Under the pieces are notes generated by a model that worked only from the letters and a program-made list of their open reading frames with translations, was not told the DNA's origin and did not search any database. The position numbers and the translations under genes were made by a program. DNA of 17,284 bases from an uncultured Bacilli bacterium (GTDB lineage: Bacteria > Bacillota_I > Bacilli_A > RF39 > UBA660): positions 1 through 17,284 of the forward strand of contig CANQHY010000015.1 in NCBI GenBank assembly GCA_947623975.1. Reading direction: 5' to 3'. Shown here piece after piece: positions 8,401-15,845 of the stretch (position 1 is the stretch's first letter; each line of letters starts with the position of its first letter).

Positions 8401-10638
8401 ACTTATATAGAACAAATAAATGAAGTTATTACATCTTTAGGATACGATGCTATACCAAAAAGAAAAGATTACATGAGACATTTTCAGGAACTTGGAGATA
8501 TTTTTTCTCAAACTGGAATTCCGTTTAATTTAAATGATATGCGAGCAGAGGATTTACCAACAGATATTAATGGTTTAACTGAGTTTAATAAACCAGGAAA
8601 GAATTGGTTTGCTAGTGCTCAACAAAGAACAGGAATAAAAACGACATATGATGCTATAACTGGTATAGACGGTTATTTAGAAGGTGCTGGAAATTTAATA
8701 TATCATACCGCTGATATACAGCGATATAGAGCCCTAAGTTCTTTAATTAGAGATACTTTTGGACAGACTAAAGGATTTGAAAATTTAGACGGTTTATCCA
8801 GAAGAGAACTAAATCAAAGAATAAAAGATATTCAAGATAACAAACTTTCAAAATATGTAGCTTGGCTTGATGAACAGGCAAATAATTTGGCTGGTAAAAA
8901 GGGTGCTTTAGATAGAGGCGTGGAAAGAGCTATTGGAAGAAAAGGATATACTTTTTTTAATACTGTAAAAAAACAAGTTGGTTCGAATATGACTGGTTTT
9001 AATGTAAGAAGTAGTTTGACAAATCTTATTTCGAGTACAATAGCAGGGGCTAAAACTAATAAAATAGCACTTGTTAAAGGGACTATTTCAACCGTAAACA
9101 ATATGTTTAAAAACGATAGTTTTGTTGAAAAAAGTGATTTTTTAACTAATCGTTTTGGAAGTGATAGCTTATCAACTAAATGGTGGCAAAAAGTGTCTAA
9201 TGCTGGACAAATATTTATGACAGGAACAGATTATTTTACTTCTAATCAAATTGTTAGAAGTAAATATTTTGAAGGTTTGCATAAAGGAATGAGCGAAGAT
9301 GCTGCAATTAAATATGCCGATGATTTTGCTTCAAGAGTTATGGGTGATAGAAGCCAGGGTTCAACGGCAGAAGTCTTTAATTCAAAAACACTTGGACTAT
9401 TTACACAATTTCAATTAGAAGTAAACAACCAATGGCAATATATGGTCCATGATTCTAAAATAGACTATCAAACGAATTCTGAGATAAATGGTGGACTTAA
9501 AGCAGGAGCTACTATGCTTTTTCAACTAGGACAATTAGCAGGTTTTTCTTATTTATTTAACGAAATGTTTGAAAAACTAACTGGAAGTAGAGCAGCATTT
9601 GACCCTATTGAAATATTTAAAACTCTATTTGGTTCAGATGATGACGATAAAGAAAAGAAGTGGGACGAGCGACTTGGTGAAGCAGGAAACATGTTAGTTG
9701 ATAATATTCCATTTGGCAATTTAATTACTGGTGGAGGAAGAATTCCTATTTCCGAGGCATTTACGGGTATTTCAACTTTAGGCAAAAAATTAACAAATCA
9801 AAAAGATAATTACGGAAATGACATTGGATGGGAAGATGTAGGAAATGATATTCTGGAAACTATCCCATATTATGTCATGCCAACTGGTTATTCACAAGCT
9901 AAGAAAACATTAAAAGGTTTAAGTATGTATAATGAAAATTTGCCGGTATCAGGTTCATATACAAAAAGTGGAAATTTAAGATTTAAAGCTGATGAAAGTA
10001 CCGGAGGAAAAATAAAATCAGCTCTTTTTGGTCAATATGCAAATGAAGAGGCTCAAAAGTATATTGATAGTGGCTTTAAATCAATAAATAAAAATAATAT
10101 TCAAGAAATGAAAGATTTAAATATGTCTAGTACTGAGTATCGAAATTATAAAAAGGGGCTTACTGAAAGCGGTAATAAAATTGCAGATAAAATTAATTAT
10201 ATTAAAAATTTAAATAATATATCAAATGAGAAAAAAAATATAATGGCATCTAATTTATTAGGTGAAAAATTTGATATGTTAGAATATAAAAAATACGATT
10301 CTTATGAAGAATATAAATATGCTCAGAAAAATCCCGATAAATATAAAGTGATTACAACTATTACTTCTTATGATAAATATCAAGAATATAGTAAAAAAAT
10401 TCAAGATATAAGAGATAATACCAAAGATGATAAAAATGAAACAATAAAATATATAAATTCTTTAAAGCTAAGTATCCCACAAAAAGCCATATTCATAAAG
10501 CAATATTATAAATCTTTTAAGACTTATGATAAAGAAATAGTTGAATATGTTAATCAAAATGTTAAAACTAAAAAAGAAAAAGAACAAGTTTTAAATAAAT
10601 TAGGTTTCACTATAAAAGATGGGAGAGTGTATTGGTAA
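5443..10638 (+). CDS. Giant multidomain internal virion protein (polyvalent protein with MuF_C-like and ART-like domains)
   Basis: This 1731-residue protein starts after AAAGGAGGT (5427-5435). Residues 1-200 are charged and helical. Residues 232-262 are Gly/Ala-rich and hydrophobic (VPSIAAGAVTAALGAGASLG), and 340-395 contain a second membrane-active patch with a 'GEGVEELISGAAQP' motif common in phage internal proteins. An Asn-rich linker (413-446) precedes residues about 455-640, which match the MuF C-terminal domain pattern (LTVLEETPKIYRDLGI; HGLGELVKKLPQAL; NIVESTKDPNSIVVITDL). A second Asn-rich linker leads to about 682-802, resembling an ADP-ribosyltransferase-like phage domain (ITVYSSYPIEKGTFVTPS, KVYSKKVNLTDVAWID). 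The rest is long helical 'large polyvalent' sequence, including a Glu/Asp-rich stretch and GTDYFTSNQIVRSKYFEGLH. It is probably carried in the head and injected with the DNA. Neither enzyme activity is proven. Confidence 0.72.
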   Translation: MAQIMTVDEHNEYIKKKKKNVTQNSFSGIVGAENYNFTPTAKSQLKEQKQKEQKAKNQFNDYLKENKLLPSVTTNTRVTEDNVKTASRGSAIRTLQQPEYKYDILSKNPSYISKPIYEQEEEIVKPLQEKYEKAYKSNEYKNYTEEYYKTPLYQYYADMEKVENQDDFSLGEKAFNSFFGGLRSALHMDKQYKTTDSKGKTVYVDLPNYQQLKTEKIMKKSGTLGKMYQQAMTSIGQMVPSIAAGAVTAALGAGASLGSLTTMGINSYASSKNQALLDGYSESQSDKYGISSAAVEIATEKLFGGLGKLLGTGALDSVVTDKLTKNISNRVAKGLAELGISSVGEGVEELISGAAQPLLKKIALGSKEDYKKLFKDENLAEDFFAGVLSSAILGSITTSSNIKKNLNSNTQSQTFNKQNNINNNLPVNNVVQNNNIIQNNLNNIDIERDIVNFSNQVEKWKTGNFNKDTHLTVLEETPKIYRDLGIDNLSMTLIANKLDRIYNSNGNKKGEYHGLGELVKKLPQALTNPLNIVESTKDPNSIVVITDLGDNNDNIVTVSLKLNGNGQIEIDGINKTISTNVITSAYGRNNYDYQKKPINGSFDGWMELNRKNNRIIYDIDEGIKKQRINGQWLQLPNPNDSFSINDNSTNNSQSQIAPLPINNNMQEIKNNTRELDNSSFSFKEKQLDIILKSNPAGNDTATWIRNVNDIKTFEEALQDGDWEGWEETGFDPDYDANIAREALKTGQITVYSSYPIEKGTFVTPSKMEAESYSGTGKVYSKKVNLTDVAWIDPTQGQYAKIENDLKIPTKKDLSSNILLSQENKLPIEPARPEAYDDTLDYSKKLTRKEVKQQLIEEMNIVPAELSVGNDIKSINYQLTDPIRVNEKVFGKNIGQKINDVTINRTKHNTAKKTRWLNQQRNEIRNLGIKARSKESAAVQKYAEGKYVNKKGKIVQYGDLELASEFSNKETQEKIKYAASVLRSKYDTYIEQINEVITSLGYDAIPKRKDYMRHFQELGDIFSQTGIPFNLNDMRAEDLPTDINGLTEFNKPGKNWFASAQQRTGIKTTYDAITGIDGYLEGAGNLIYHTADIQRYRALSSLIRDTFGQTKGFENLDGLSRRELNQRIKDIQDNKLSKYVAWLDEQANNLAGKKGALDRGVERAIGRKGYTFFNTVKKQVGSNMTGFNVRSSLTNLISSTIAGAKTNKIALVKGTISTVNNMFKNDSFVEKSDFLTNRFGSDSLSTKWWQKVSNAGQIFMTGTDYFTSNQIVRSKYFEGLHKGMSEDAAIKYADDFASRVMGDRSQGSTAEVFNSKTLGLFTQFQLEVNNQWQYMVHDSKIDYQTNSEINGGLKAGATMLFQLGQLAGFSYLFNEMFEKLTGSRAAFDPIEIFKTLFGSDDDDKEKKWDERLGEAGNMLVDNIPFGNLITGGGRIPISEAFTGISTLGKKLTNQKDNYGNDIGWEDVGNDILETIPYYVMPTGYSQAKKTLKGLSMYNENLPVSGSYTKSGNLRFKADESTGGKIKSALFGQYANEEAQKYIDSGFKSINKNNIQEMKDLNMSSTEYRNYKKGLTESGNKIADKINYIKNLNNISNEKKNIMASNLLGEKFDMLEYKKYDSYEEYKYAQKNPDKYKVITTITSYDKYQEYSKKIQDIRDNTKDDKNETIKYINSLKLSIPQKAIFIKQYYKSFKTYDKEIVEYVNQNVKTKKEKEQVLNKLGFTIKDGRVYW
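10621..10629 (+). promoter_or_regulatory. Ribosome binding site setting the start at 10638
   Basis: GGGAGAG lies inside the end of the giant-protein gene, about ten bases before ATG 10638. A TTG at 10632 in the same frame lies too close to this site, so the ATG is preferred. That ATG overlaps the upstream TAA stop (TAATG), which favours coupled re-initiation. Confidence 0.6.
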
Positions 10639-12212
10639 TGAATAATAATGATGTAAGAAAACCCATCACAGCAGAAGATATAATAAGAATGTATAATTTA
10701 AATGATTTAAAAACTGATAGAAAACAAATTAATAATTTAAGAGTAACATTACATAGGCAAAATACAATAATTAAAGATTTTGTAGCTAATGTTACTCTTT
10801 ATAAAATAGCAGATGATAAATTAACTATATGGTTTAATAATGGCATACCAGAATTAACCGAAAAATATTTAATAGGAGATTTAGTATATGATCGAGAAAC
10901 AGGTAATGCTTATCAATTAAACGACGGAATATGGAAACAAATTGATGATATAAATCTTACTAAATCTTTAGCAATTGCAAATTCAGAAGCAGATACATCA
11001 GATGGAAAACGAGTTATATATTATACGCAACCGTATACTCCATATGAAATTGGAGATGTATGGTTAAATGGTAATTTAATTATGAGGTGTAGAAGCTCCA
11101 GAAATGAAGGAAACTTTGAAGATGTGGATTGGGTTACACAAGATAATTATTCGAATGAGTTTGTATTAAGGGATACTAGATCAGTATTAGATGATTTTAA
11201 AATGACAGTAGAAAAAGACTATGCTACAAAAGTTCAATTAGAAACGTCAATAGATAGCATTACTGCTTCGGTTGAAGCTATTACTACAGAAATAATAACT
11301 ACAGCAACTGAAAAGTATGAATATTATGATACACAGTTAGCACAAATAGAAGTAAGTGTTGGAGATATTGAATTATTAGTACAAACTAATCAGTCAACTA
11401 CAGACAACAAGTTTGCAGAATTAACTTCAAAAATTGAATTAACTGAAAAAAATATCACTCAGGAAGTAAGTGAATACAAACAAGCTATTGATAGTGAAAT
11501 GGTTGATATAAATTCCAAAATAACTCAAACAGCTGCCGAGATAACTCAAACAGTAACAGATAATGTTAATAATCTAGATACTAGAATAACACAAAATGCA
11601 ACTAATATAGAAAGTAAAGTATCTAAAGGAGATATTGGCAGTTATATTCAGCAAAATTATAATAAAGTGCTAGTAGGATTTAATAATGCTTCTAATTATT
11701 TACAATTAGATACTAGTGGTTTTAGTATATATAATGGTAGCAAAACAAATTCTAATTTGTTAATGCAATTAAATCGATATGGTTTGCAAATATATGAAAG
11801 CAATTATCATGTTGGAAATATAACTAGTGCGCAATATGAACAAGATAATACACAAAAAGGTATATCTTTTCAATTAGATAGTGGTGGACGATATATGGGG
11901 TGGTTTCAAAGAACATCATCTAGTGGGGCTTATTATTCAGTATTATATTATACAAGAGCTAATAGTTTTGGGCAAGGTAATGAAGGAATATATTTTACTA
12001 AAAATGTTTATGGGCAAGGATATTCATTGTCGGGCTTTAATATGGCAGCATCAATTGCTAATGAATATGAAACTATAAATAATAAAAGCTTACCTATTGT
12101 TACAGATGTTTCAATTGATGAAAACGGAAATTTAAATGTTGTAAAATCATCTATAAATATTAGAAATGGTATGATTACAGCTGTTCCAAAAAGCGCTACA
12201 AATATAAGTTAG
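10638..12212 (+). CDS. Tail fibre / host-recognition protein with coiled-coil stalk
   Basis: This 524-residue protein starts at ATG 10638, which overlaps the preceding stop codon. Residues 1-85 (RKPITAEDIIRMYNLNDLKT and on) form an attachment-like domain. Residues about 105-160 hold a motif well known from Gram-positive phage fibres and tail-associated proteins ('YTPYEIGDVWLNGNLIMRCR', then GNFEDVDWV). Residues about 175-335 are a heptad-like stalk with repeated ITQTAAEITQTVTDN and ITQNATNIESKVS units, typical of trimeric fibres. The C-terminal 190 residues are beta-rich (VLVGFNNASNYLQLDTSGFS) and rich in Ser, Tyr and Asn, suiting a receptor-binding or shaft domain. In siphophages this stalk module is usually fused to a tail-tip endopeptidase protein; here it stands alone. 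The exact receptor is unknown. Confidence 0.68.
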   Translation: MNNNDVRKPITAEDIIRMYNLNDLKTDRKQINNLRVTLHRQNTIIKDFVANVTLYKIADDKLTIWFNNGIPELTEKYLIGDLVYDRETGNAYQLNDGIWKQIDDINLTKSLAIANSEADTSDGKRVIYYTQPYTPYEIGDVWLNGNLIMRCRSSRNEGNFEDVDWVTQDNYSNEFVLRDTRSVLDDFKMTVEKDYATKVQLETSIDSITASVEAITTEIITTATEKYEYYDTQLAQIEVSVGDIELLVQTNQSTTDNKFAELTSKIELTEKNITQEVSEYKQAIDSEMVDINSKITQTAAEITQTVTDNVNNLDTRITQNATNIESKVSKGDIGSYIQQNYNKVLVGFNNASNYLQLDTSGFSIYNGSKTNSNLLMQLNRYGLQIYESNYHVGNITSAQYEQDNTQKGISFQLDSGGRYMGWFQRTSSSGAYYSVLYYTRANSFGQGNEGIYFTKNVYGQGYSLSGFNMAASIANEYETINNKSLPIVTDVSIDENGNLNVVKSSINIRNGMITAVPKSATNIS

Positions 12213-12223
12213 GAGAAGTAAAA

Positions 12224-12412
12224 ATGAAAGATGAAAAATATATTATTCCAAGAAGTGATATAGAAGTAAAAAAAGATGAAACACCAGTTGAAGAAACAAC
12301 TACATTTAATTTTTCAAAAACTGTTGAAAAACAAGTTGAAAAGCAAGTACAAATTAGACTAGTTCAAGAACTAAAAAAAATAGAAGAAAAGAAAAATTTT
12401 GAAATAATATAG
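12224..12412 (+). CDS. Small charged phage protein, unknown function
   Basis: This 62-residue protein is not recognised. It starts at an ATG after AGGAG, eight to ten bases upstream. The first half is acidic and Thr-rich (VKKDETPVEETTTFNF). The second is a Lys/Gln/Glu-rich helix with a repeated KQVEKQV pattern, likely a short coiled coil. There is no membrane segment. It lies between the fibre gene and another small gene in the fibre operon, with clear ribosome binding sites on both sides, so it is probably translated. A fibre-assembly chaperone or a minor structural adaptor is possible, but nothing visible decides it. Confidence 0.55.
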   Translation: MKDEKYIIPRSDIEVKKDETPVEETTTFNFSKTVEKQVEKQVQIRLVQELKKIEEKKNFEII

Positions 12413-12427
12413 GGAAGGAGGCAAGAT

Positions 12428-12634
12428 ATGGAAGATAAACCTATTATACTTAGTATAAAGGAGACAGAAGAAAAAATTTTAAGTGTTGTAAACGAAGCAG
12501 GCTTACCTGCTTTTTTCTTGCGATATATTTTTGATCGTATAGAAAAGGATTTAATTTTGATTGAACAAAATGAGATTGCGATTGCAAATAAAAAAGCGAC
12601 AGTTAAAGACACCAAAACAAAAAAGGAGGATTAA
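12428..12634 (+). CDS. Small helical phage protein upstream of baseplate gene
   Basis: This 68-residue protein has a strong ribosome binding site (AAGGAGG at 12415-12421). The sequence IILSIKETEEKILSVVNEAG, then LPAFFLRYIFDRIEKDLILIE, makes two or three amphipathic helices and a basic tail (KKATVKDTKTKKED). Small proteins with 'l.e....i..v.n...lP.fil..il..i...v' are frequent next to tail-fibre or baseplate genes in phages of Firmicutes, but I know no established function. The FFLRYIF stretch is hydrophobic but too short for a membrane span. The stop lies one base before the next start codon, indicating coupled translation. A structural or chaperone role is inferred from position only. Confidence 0.6.
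   Translation: MEDKPIILSIKETEEKILSVVNEAGLPAFFLRYIFDRIEKDLILIEQNEIAIANKKATVKDTKTKKED
12621..12630 (+). promoter_or_regulatory. Strong ribosome binding site setting the start at 12636
   Basis: AAAAGGAGGA ends five bases before ATG 12636. An ATG at 12561 in the same frame would overlap the previous gene by 74 bases and has no such site, so the start at 12636 is chosen. Confidence 0.75.
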
Positions 12635-12635
12635 T

Positions 12636-12974
12636 ATGTTAGAAATGCGAAGAGGTGATAGTGCCTTTTTTAAATTTCAAAGAAAAAATTTGTTAAATGA
12701 AAAAATACTAAAAAAATCCGAGAAAGTATGGTTTACATTAAAAGAAAATGCTAACAGTAAGAAAAATTTAATTCAGAAAACGTTAAATGATGGCATTTCT
12801 TTTACTGAAGATGGATACTATCACATTGTTTTAAAACCACAAGATACTAAAAAATTAAAATATAAAAAATATTACTATGATATACAAGTAGAAAATGCTG
12901 GAACAGTAAATACTATTGCTTATGACAAACTAAAAATAAATCCAGAAATAACCTATGAAGGAGGCGAAGAGTAG
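12636..12974 (+). CDS. BppU-like baseplate/fibre attachment protein
   Basis: This 112-residue protein starts at ATG 12636. It opens with 'MLEMRRGDSAFFKFQRKNL' and continues with VWFTLKENANSKKNLIQKTL, GISFTEDGYYHIVLKP and YYYDIQVENAG. This is the sequence style of the BppU N-terminal domain of upper baseplate proteins, an immunoglobulin-like fold ('..i.rGD...i...i.......d..vyf.vr......l.q.......l....y.i.l...dT..l....Y.yDi'). In lactococcal phages BppU links receptor-binding proteins to the baseplate. Here the domain stands alone rather than fused to a helical and coat-binding region. It overlaps by one base the GTG start of the large repeat fibre, so it may act as that fibre's docking adaptor. 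The family match is from memory. Confidence 0.65.
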   Translation: MLEMRRGDSAFFKFQRKNLLNEKILKKSEKVWFTLKENANSKKNLIQKTLNDGISFTEDGYYHIVLKPQDTKKLKYKKYYYDIQVENAGTVNTIAYDKLKINPEITYEGGEE

Positions 12975-14530
12975 TGCAAGAATTAGAAATACCTGTTGAA
13001 TTAGAAAGTTTTGTTGTAAATGTTAATAAAGATTATAATGATTTGGATAATAAGCCTAAAATAAATGATGTTACATTAGAAGGTAATAAAACATTGGAAG
13101 AATTGGATATTCAGTCAAAAAATGAGTATGATGTTAAGATATCCGAGTTAGAAAGTAAAGATTTAAACTTAGAAGAAAAAATCACTCAGGCAAGCACAAA
13201 ATTGGAAGAAACTAAACAAGAATTAACAGATTTAAAAACTGCTTCAGAAAGTAAAGATACTGAATTAGATAACAAAATTGATGAAACTAAAACTACTTTA
13301 AGCGAAAAAGATAATGAATTGGAATCTAAAATAAATGAAATTGAAGAAAATTATATTACAAAAGATGTCAATAATTTAACATATTATAAAAACAGTAAAG
13401 AAGTAGAATCTCTTTTAAATCAAAAAGCTGACAAAACAGAAATTCCAAAAAATATAAGTGCATTAAATAATGATGCAGGTTATGTTACTGATGAAAGTAT
13501 ACCTAAAAACGTTTCAGAATTAGTAAATGATACTGGATATATTACTACAGATAATATTCCCACCAAATTATCACAATTAGAAAATGACAATAATTATGCT
13601 AAGGTGGATCAGATACCTGTTAATATTTCGGAATTAGCAAATGATAAAGAATTTATTACAAAATTAGTAGATAACTTGGTTAATTATTATAAAAAAACTG
13701 AAGTATATTCTAAAGGAGAAGTAAATACTTTAATTGAAGCATTACATTCAGTTAATATTAAGAAAGTTGATGTTTTACCAGAAACAGGAGAAAATAACAC
13801 TATTTATTTTGTTCCAACTCAAAAGCCACAAGAAAACAATTATTATGATGAATATATGTATTTTGAAGATAGATGGGAGAAAATAGGAACTACTAAAGTT
13901 GATTTTAGTGATTACACTAATAACGAACAATTAAAAGAATTGCTAAATAATTATGTCTCTAATGAAACATTTTTAACAGAAATTCAAAAAAAATTAGATA
14001 TAAATAGTAACAATTATATCAAAAAATTAAGCATTGAAGGTCAGACTATAACTTATACTCGTGGAGATGATACAACTGATACTTTAGAAACTAAAGATAC
14101 AACGTATCAAGATGCAACAAGTAGTTCTAGTGGTTTAATGTCTGCAAAAGATAAATCTAAACTTGATACTTTAAAAATACCAACTAAAGTTAGTGACTTA
14201 ACAAATGATACTGGATATATTACAGAAGATTCTTTACCAACTTCAACTTCTGATTTAACTAATGATAGTGATTTTGTAACAAGTGCTGATATTCCTAAAA
14301 AATTAAGCCAATTAGATAATGATAGTGGTTATATTAAAAATTATACTGAATCTGACCCAACCGTACCATCACATGTAAAATCTATAAGCGAAAGTAATAT
14401 AAGTAGTTGGAATGGAAAAGCTGAAAAATCGGAAATACCTAAACATATAAAAGCTGAAAATGAACAAGACGCACTCTCTAAAAGCACAGGGGATACGTTA
14501 AATGTTTATTACTGGGTAGAGGAGAGTTAA
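12974..14530 (+). CDS. Repeat-rich tail fibre protein
   Basis: This 518-residue protein starts at GTG 12974, with GAAGGAGGC just upstream inside the previous gene. Near the N-terminus, DYNDLDNKPKINDVTLEGNK is a classic fibre motif. Residues about 48-125 are a coiled coil. Residues about 156-230 and 402-455 carry seven imperfect repeats of the form 'iPkn.SeL.NDtGYiT..', a fibre-shaft unit common in phages of Firmicutes. Between the two blocks lies a domain 'KVDVLPETGENNTIYFVPT' with YDEYMYFEDRWEKIGTTK (about 259-316), widespread in such fibres, and SSGLMSAKDKSKLDTL (about 386-401), another fibre signature. It has no membrane segment. It probably forms a trimeric shaft displaying the adhesin encoded next, which starts three bases after this stop. 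Confidence 0.8.
   Translation: MQELEIPVELESFVVNVNKDYNDLDNKPKINDVTLEGNKTLEELDIQSKNEYDVKISELESKDLNLEEKITQASTKLEETKQELTDLKTASESKDTELDNKIDETKTTLSEKDNELESKINEIEENYITKDVNNLTYYKNSKEVESLLNQKADKTEIPKNISALNNDAGYVTDESIPKNVSELVNDTGYITTDNIPTKLSQLENDNNYAKVDQIPVNISELANDKEFITKLVDNLVNYYKKTEVYSKGEVNTLIEALHSVNIKKVDVLPETGENNTIYFVPTQKPQENNYYDEYMYFEDRWEKIGTTKVDFSDYTNNEQLKELLNNYVSNETFLTEIQKKLDINSNNYIKKLSIEGQTITYTRGDDTTDTLETKDTTYQDATSSSSGLMSAKDKSKLDTLKIPTKVSDLTNDTGYITEDSLPTSTSDLTNDSDFVTSADIPKKLSQLDNDSGYIKNYTESDPTVPSHVKSISESNISSWNGKAEKSEIPKHIKAENEQDALSKSTGDTLNVYYWVEES
13525..13545 (+). repeat. Direct repeat, copy 1 (within fibre gene)
   Basis: This 21-base stretch encodes part of one NDTGYIT shaft unit and recurs exactly at 14203-14223, 678 bases downstream in the same reading frame. 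Recombination between the copies would delete an in-frame 678-base segment and shorten the fibre by 226 residues. Confidence 0.75.
14203..14223 (+). repeat. Direct repeat, copy 2 (within fibre gene)
   Basis: This is the exact second copy of 13525-13545, again encoding the NDTGYIT core of a fibre-shaft unit. Confidence 0.75.
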
Positions 14531-14532
14531 AA

Positions 14533-15417
14533 ATGGAAGACAAGTATAAAAAAACTAGTTTTGGAATAAATGGAGAAAAAATTAGTGGTATGGCATACAA
14601 CGGAGATATTTTATATAAAAAAGAATTCGTAGTTAAATCGTTTTCAAAAGCAAGTGATGAGGAAATAAAAACATATTTAGATTGGCACTATGCTGGAAAA
14701 ATTAATTTATCTGATTATTGGGCTGTTGGAGATACAAGATTAGTACATCTAAATGCTACCAATAGTGGAACTCAAAATCATGTTGCTCAAGATATAAATA
14801 TAGTAATTATGGGATTTAATCATGACGATTTAACAACAGCAATTAATGACAAAACAAAAGCCGCCGTTTCCGTTGGTTTTAAAGAATCATTAGGTAATAA
14901 TGGAGGTATAGAATATGAATATTATTGGGGTAAATCAGTATCATCAGTAGCAAATACTGACAATTACTCCAATAGCCCACTAAGAACTTGGCTAAATGGT
15001 GGCTTATTAAATGCTATGCCAAGTACATTTAGTTCTATGATTAAAGAAGTAAATAAGAGAAATTTGGCATATCATAATAAAGCTGATGGAGCGCCATTAA
15101 TCACTAAGGACAAAATATGGTTAATGAGTTATCCGGAAGTGTTTGGAACTGCAACATATAAAGAATATTTAAGTGGCAATGACCCACGTGATTATGAAGG
15201 AACTCAATATGAATACATGAAAAGTCCTTCAAGCAAATTAAAATATAGTAATGATAATGGTATAGCAGCTGAAGGTGGATGTATATATTGGTTAAGAAGC
15301 CCAAGCTCAAACTATAGCAGCAGTGGCAGTTATAGATGGTGTCTTGTAAATGATTTTACAGCTACCATTTATGGTGGCACCAATACTATGGCTTTAGCTC
15401 CAGCATTTTGTTTATAG
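14533..15417 (+). CDS. Adhesin A: tail-tip receptor-binding protein with DUF6273/C-type-lectin-like domain
   Basis: This 294-residue protein starts at ATG 14533, right after the fibre gene (GGAGAG upstream). Residues 10-30 (FGINGEKISGMAYNGDILYK) form a short anchor shared with the second adhesin downstream. The rest matches the DUF6273 pattern: DINIVIMGFNHDDL, then NYSNSPLRTWLNGGLL, KDKIWLMSYPEVFG, and the C-terminal 'CIYWLRSPSSN ... APAFCL' (from residue 250). That domain has a formylglycine-generating-enzyme/C-type-lectin type fold and occurs both as a fibre tip and as the variable protein of diversity-generating retroelements. No FGE catalytic role is expected; binding of a surface glycan or protein is more likely. 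The last 45 residues use GC-richer codons (AGC, GGC, ACC) than the gene average by eye. It is the first of two competing tip adhesins. Confidence 0.75.
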   Translation: MEDKYKKTSFGINGEKISGMAYNGDILYKKEFVVKSFSKASDEEIKTYLDWHYAGKINLSDYWAVGDTRLVHLNATNSGTQNHVAQDINIVIMGFNHDDLTTAINDKTKAAVSVGFKESLGNNGGIEYEYYWGKSVSSVANTDNYSNSPLRTWLNGGLLNAMPSTFSSMIKEVNKRNLAYHNKADGAPLITKDKIWLMSYPEVFGTATYKEYLSGNDPRDYEGTQYEYMKSPSSKLKYSNDNGIAAEGGCIYWLRSPSSNYSSSGSYRWCLVNDFTATIYGGTNTMALAPAFCL

Positions 15418-15447
15418 AAAGATTAATTGTAGAAAGAAGGTATAATT

Positions 15448-15840
15448 TTGGAAAGTATAACATTAGGTACACTTGCCTCTAACATTATATGGTTAGGGGC
15501 TTTTATAGGTGGTTGCTTACTTTTATTTAAATACGCAAAATCAATTTTTGTGAAACTAATAACCATACCTATTACCGAGCAGATGTTAGAAAACAAAAAA
15601 GAATTAAATAAAAAAATTGATGAATTAAAAGAAGAATTAAACAAAAAAATAAATAATTTAGGAGAAGACCAATGTAAAAATTATTTAGCAAGGTATTTGA
15701 CAGATGTTGAAGACGGAGAAAAATTAAGCGAAATAGAAACACAAAGAGCATATGATGCTTATGAAAAATATACAAACATTTATCACGGGAATAGTTATAT
15801 ACATTCTCGTTGGAATAAAGTAATGAAAAATAGAAAGTGA
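15448..15840 (+). CDS. Membrane-anchored coiled-coil protein of the lysis region
   Basis: This 130-residue protein starts at TTG 15448, with GAAGG at 15436-15440. Residues about 8-28 (ASNIIWLGAFIGGCLLLFKY) are a single membrane span. It is followed by a basic amphipathic segment and a coiled coil (LNKKIDELKEELNKKINNL, about 50-72). The C-terminal part carries 'QCKNYLARYLTDVEDGEKL', EIETQRAYDAYEKY and GNSYIHSRWNKVM. This architecture and ending are familiar from proteins placed just before holins in phages of Firmicutes. They resemble XhlA in size and in pairing with a holin, although XhlA has its membrane span at the other end. An accessory lysis role is likely but unproven. It is the only gene here ending in TGA. 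The holin that would follow it is displaced by the second adhesin. Confidence 0.7.
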   Translation: MESITLGTLASNIIWLGAFIGGCLLLFKYAKSIFVKLITIPITEQMLENKKELNKKIDELKEELNKKINNLGEDQCKNYLARYLTDVEDGEKLSEIETQRAYDAYEKYTNIYHGNSYIHSRWNKVMKNRK

Positions 15841-15845
15841 GGCTT

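Noticed and set aside
8832..9101. Minus-strand open frames inside the long genes
   Set aside because: They have no ribosome binding sites and no recognisable protein features, and they lie opposite well-supported genes.
12561..12635. Upstream ATG start for the BppU-like protein
   Set aside because: It would add 25 basic residues overlapping the previous gene; the much better ribosome binding site favours ATG 12636.
15441..15446. TATAAT as a promoter -10 box
   Set aside because: It lies between the ribosome binding site and the TTG start, has no matching -35 box, and such strings are expected by chance in AT-rich DNA.
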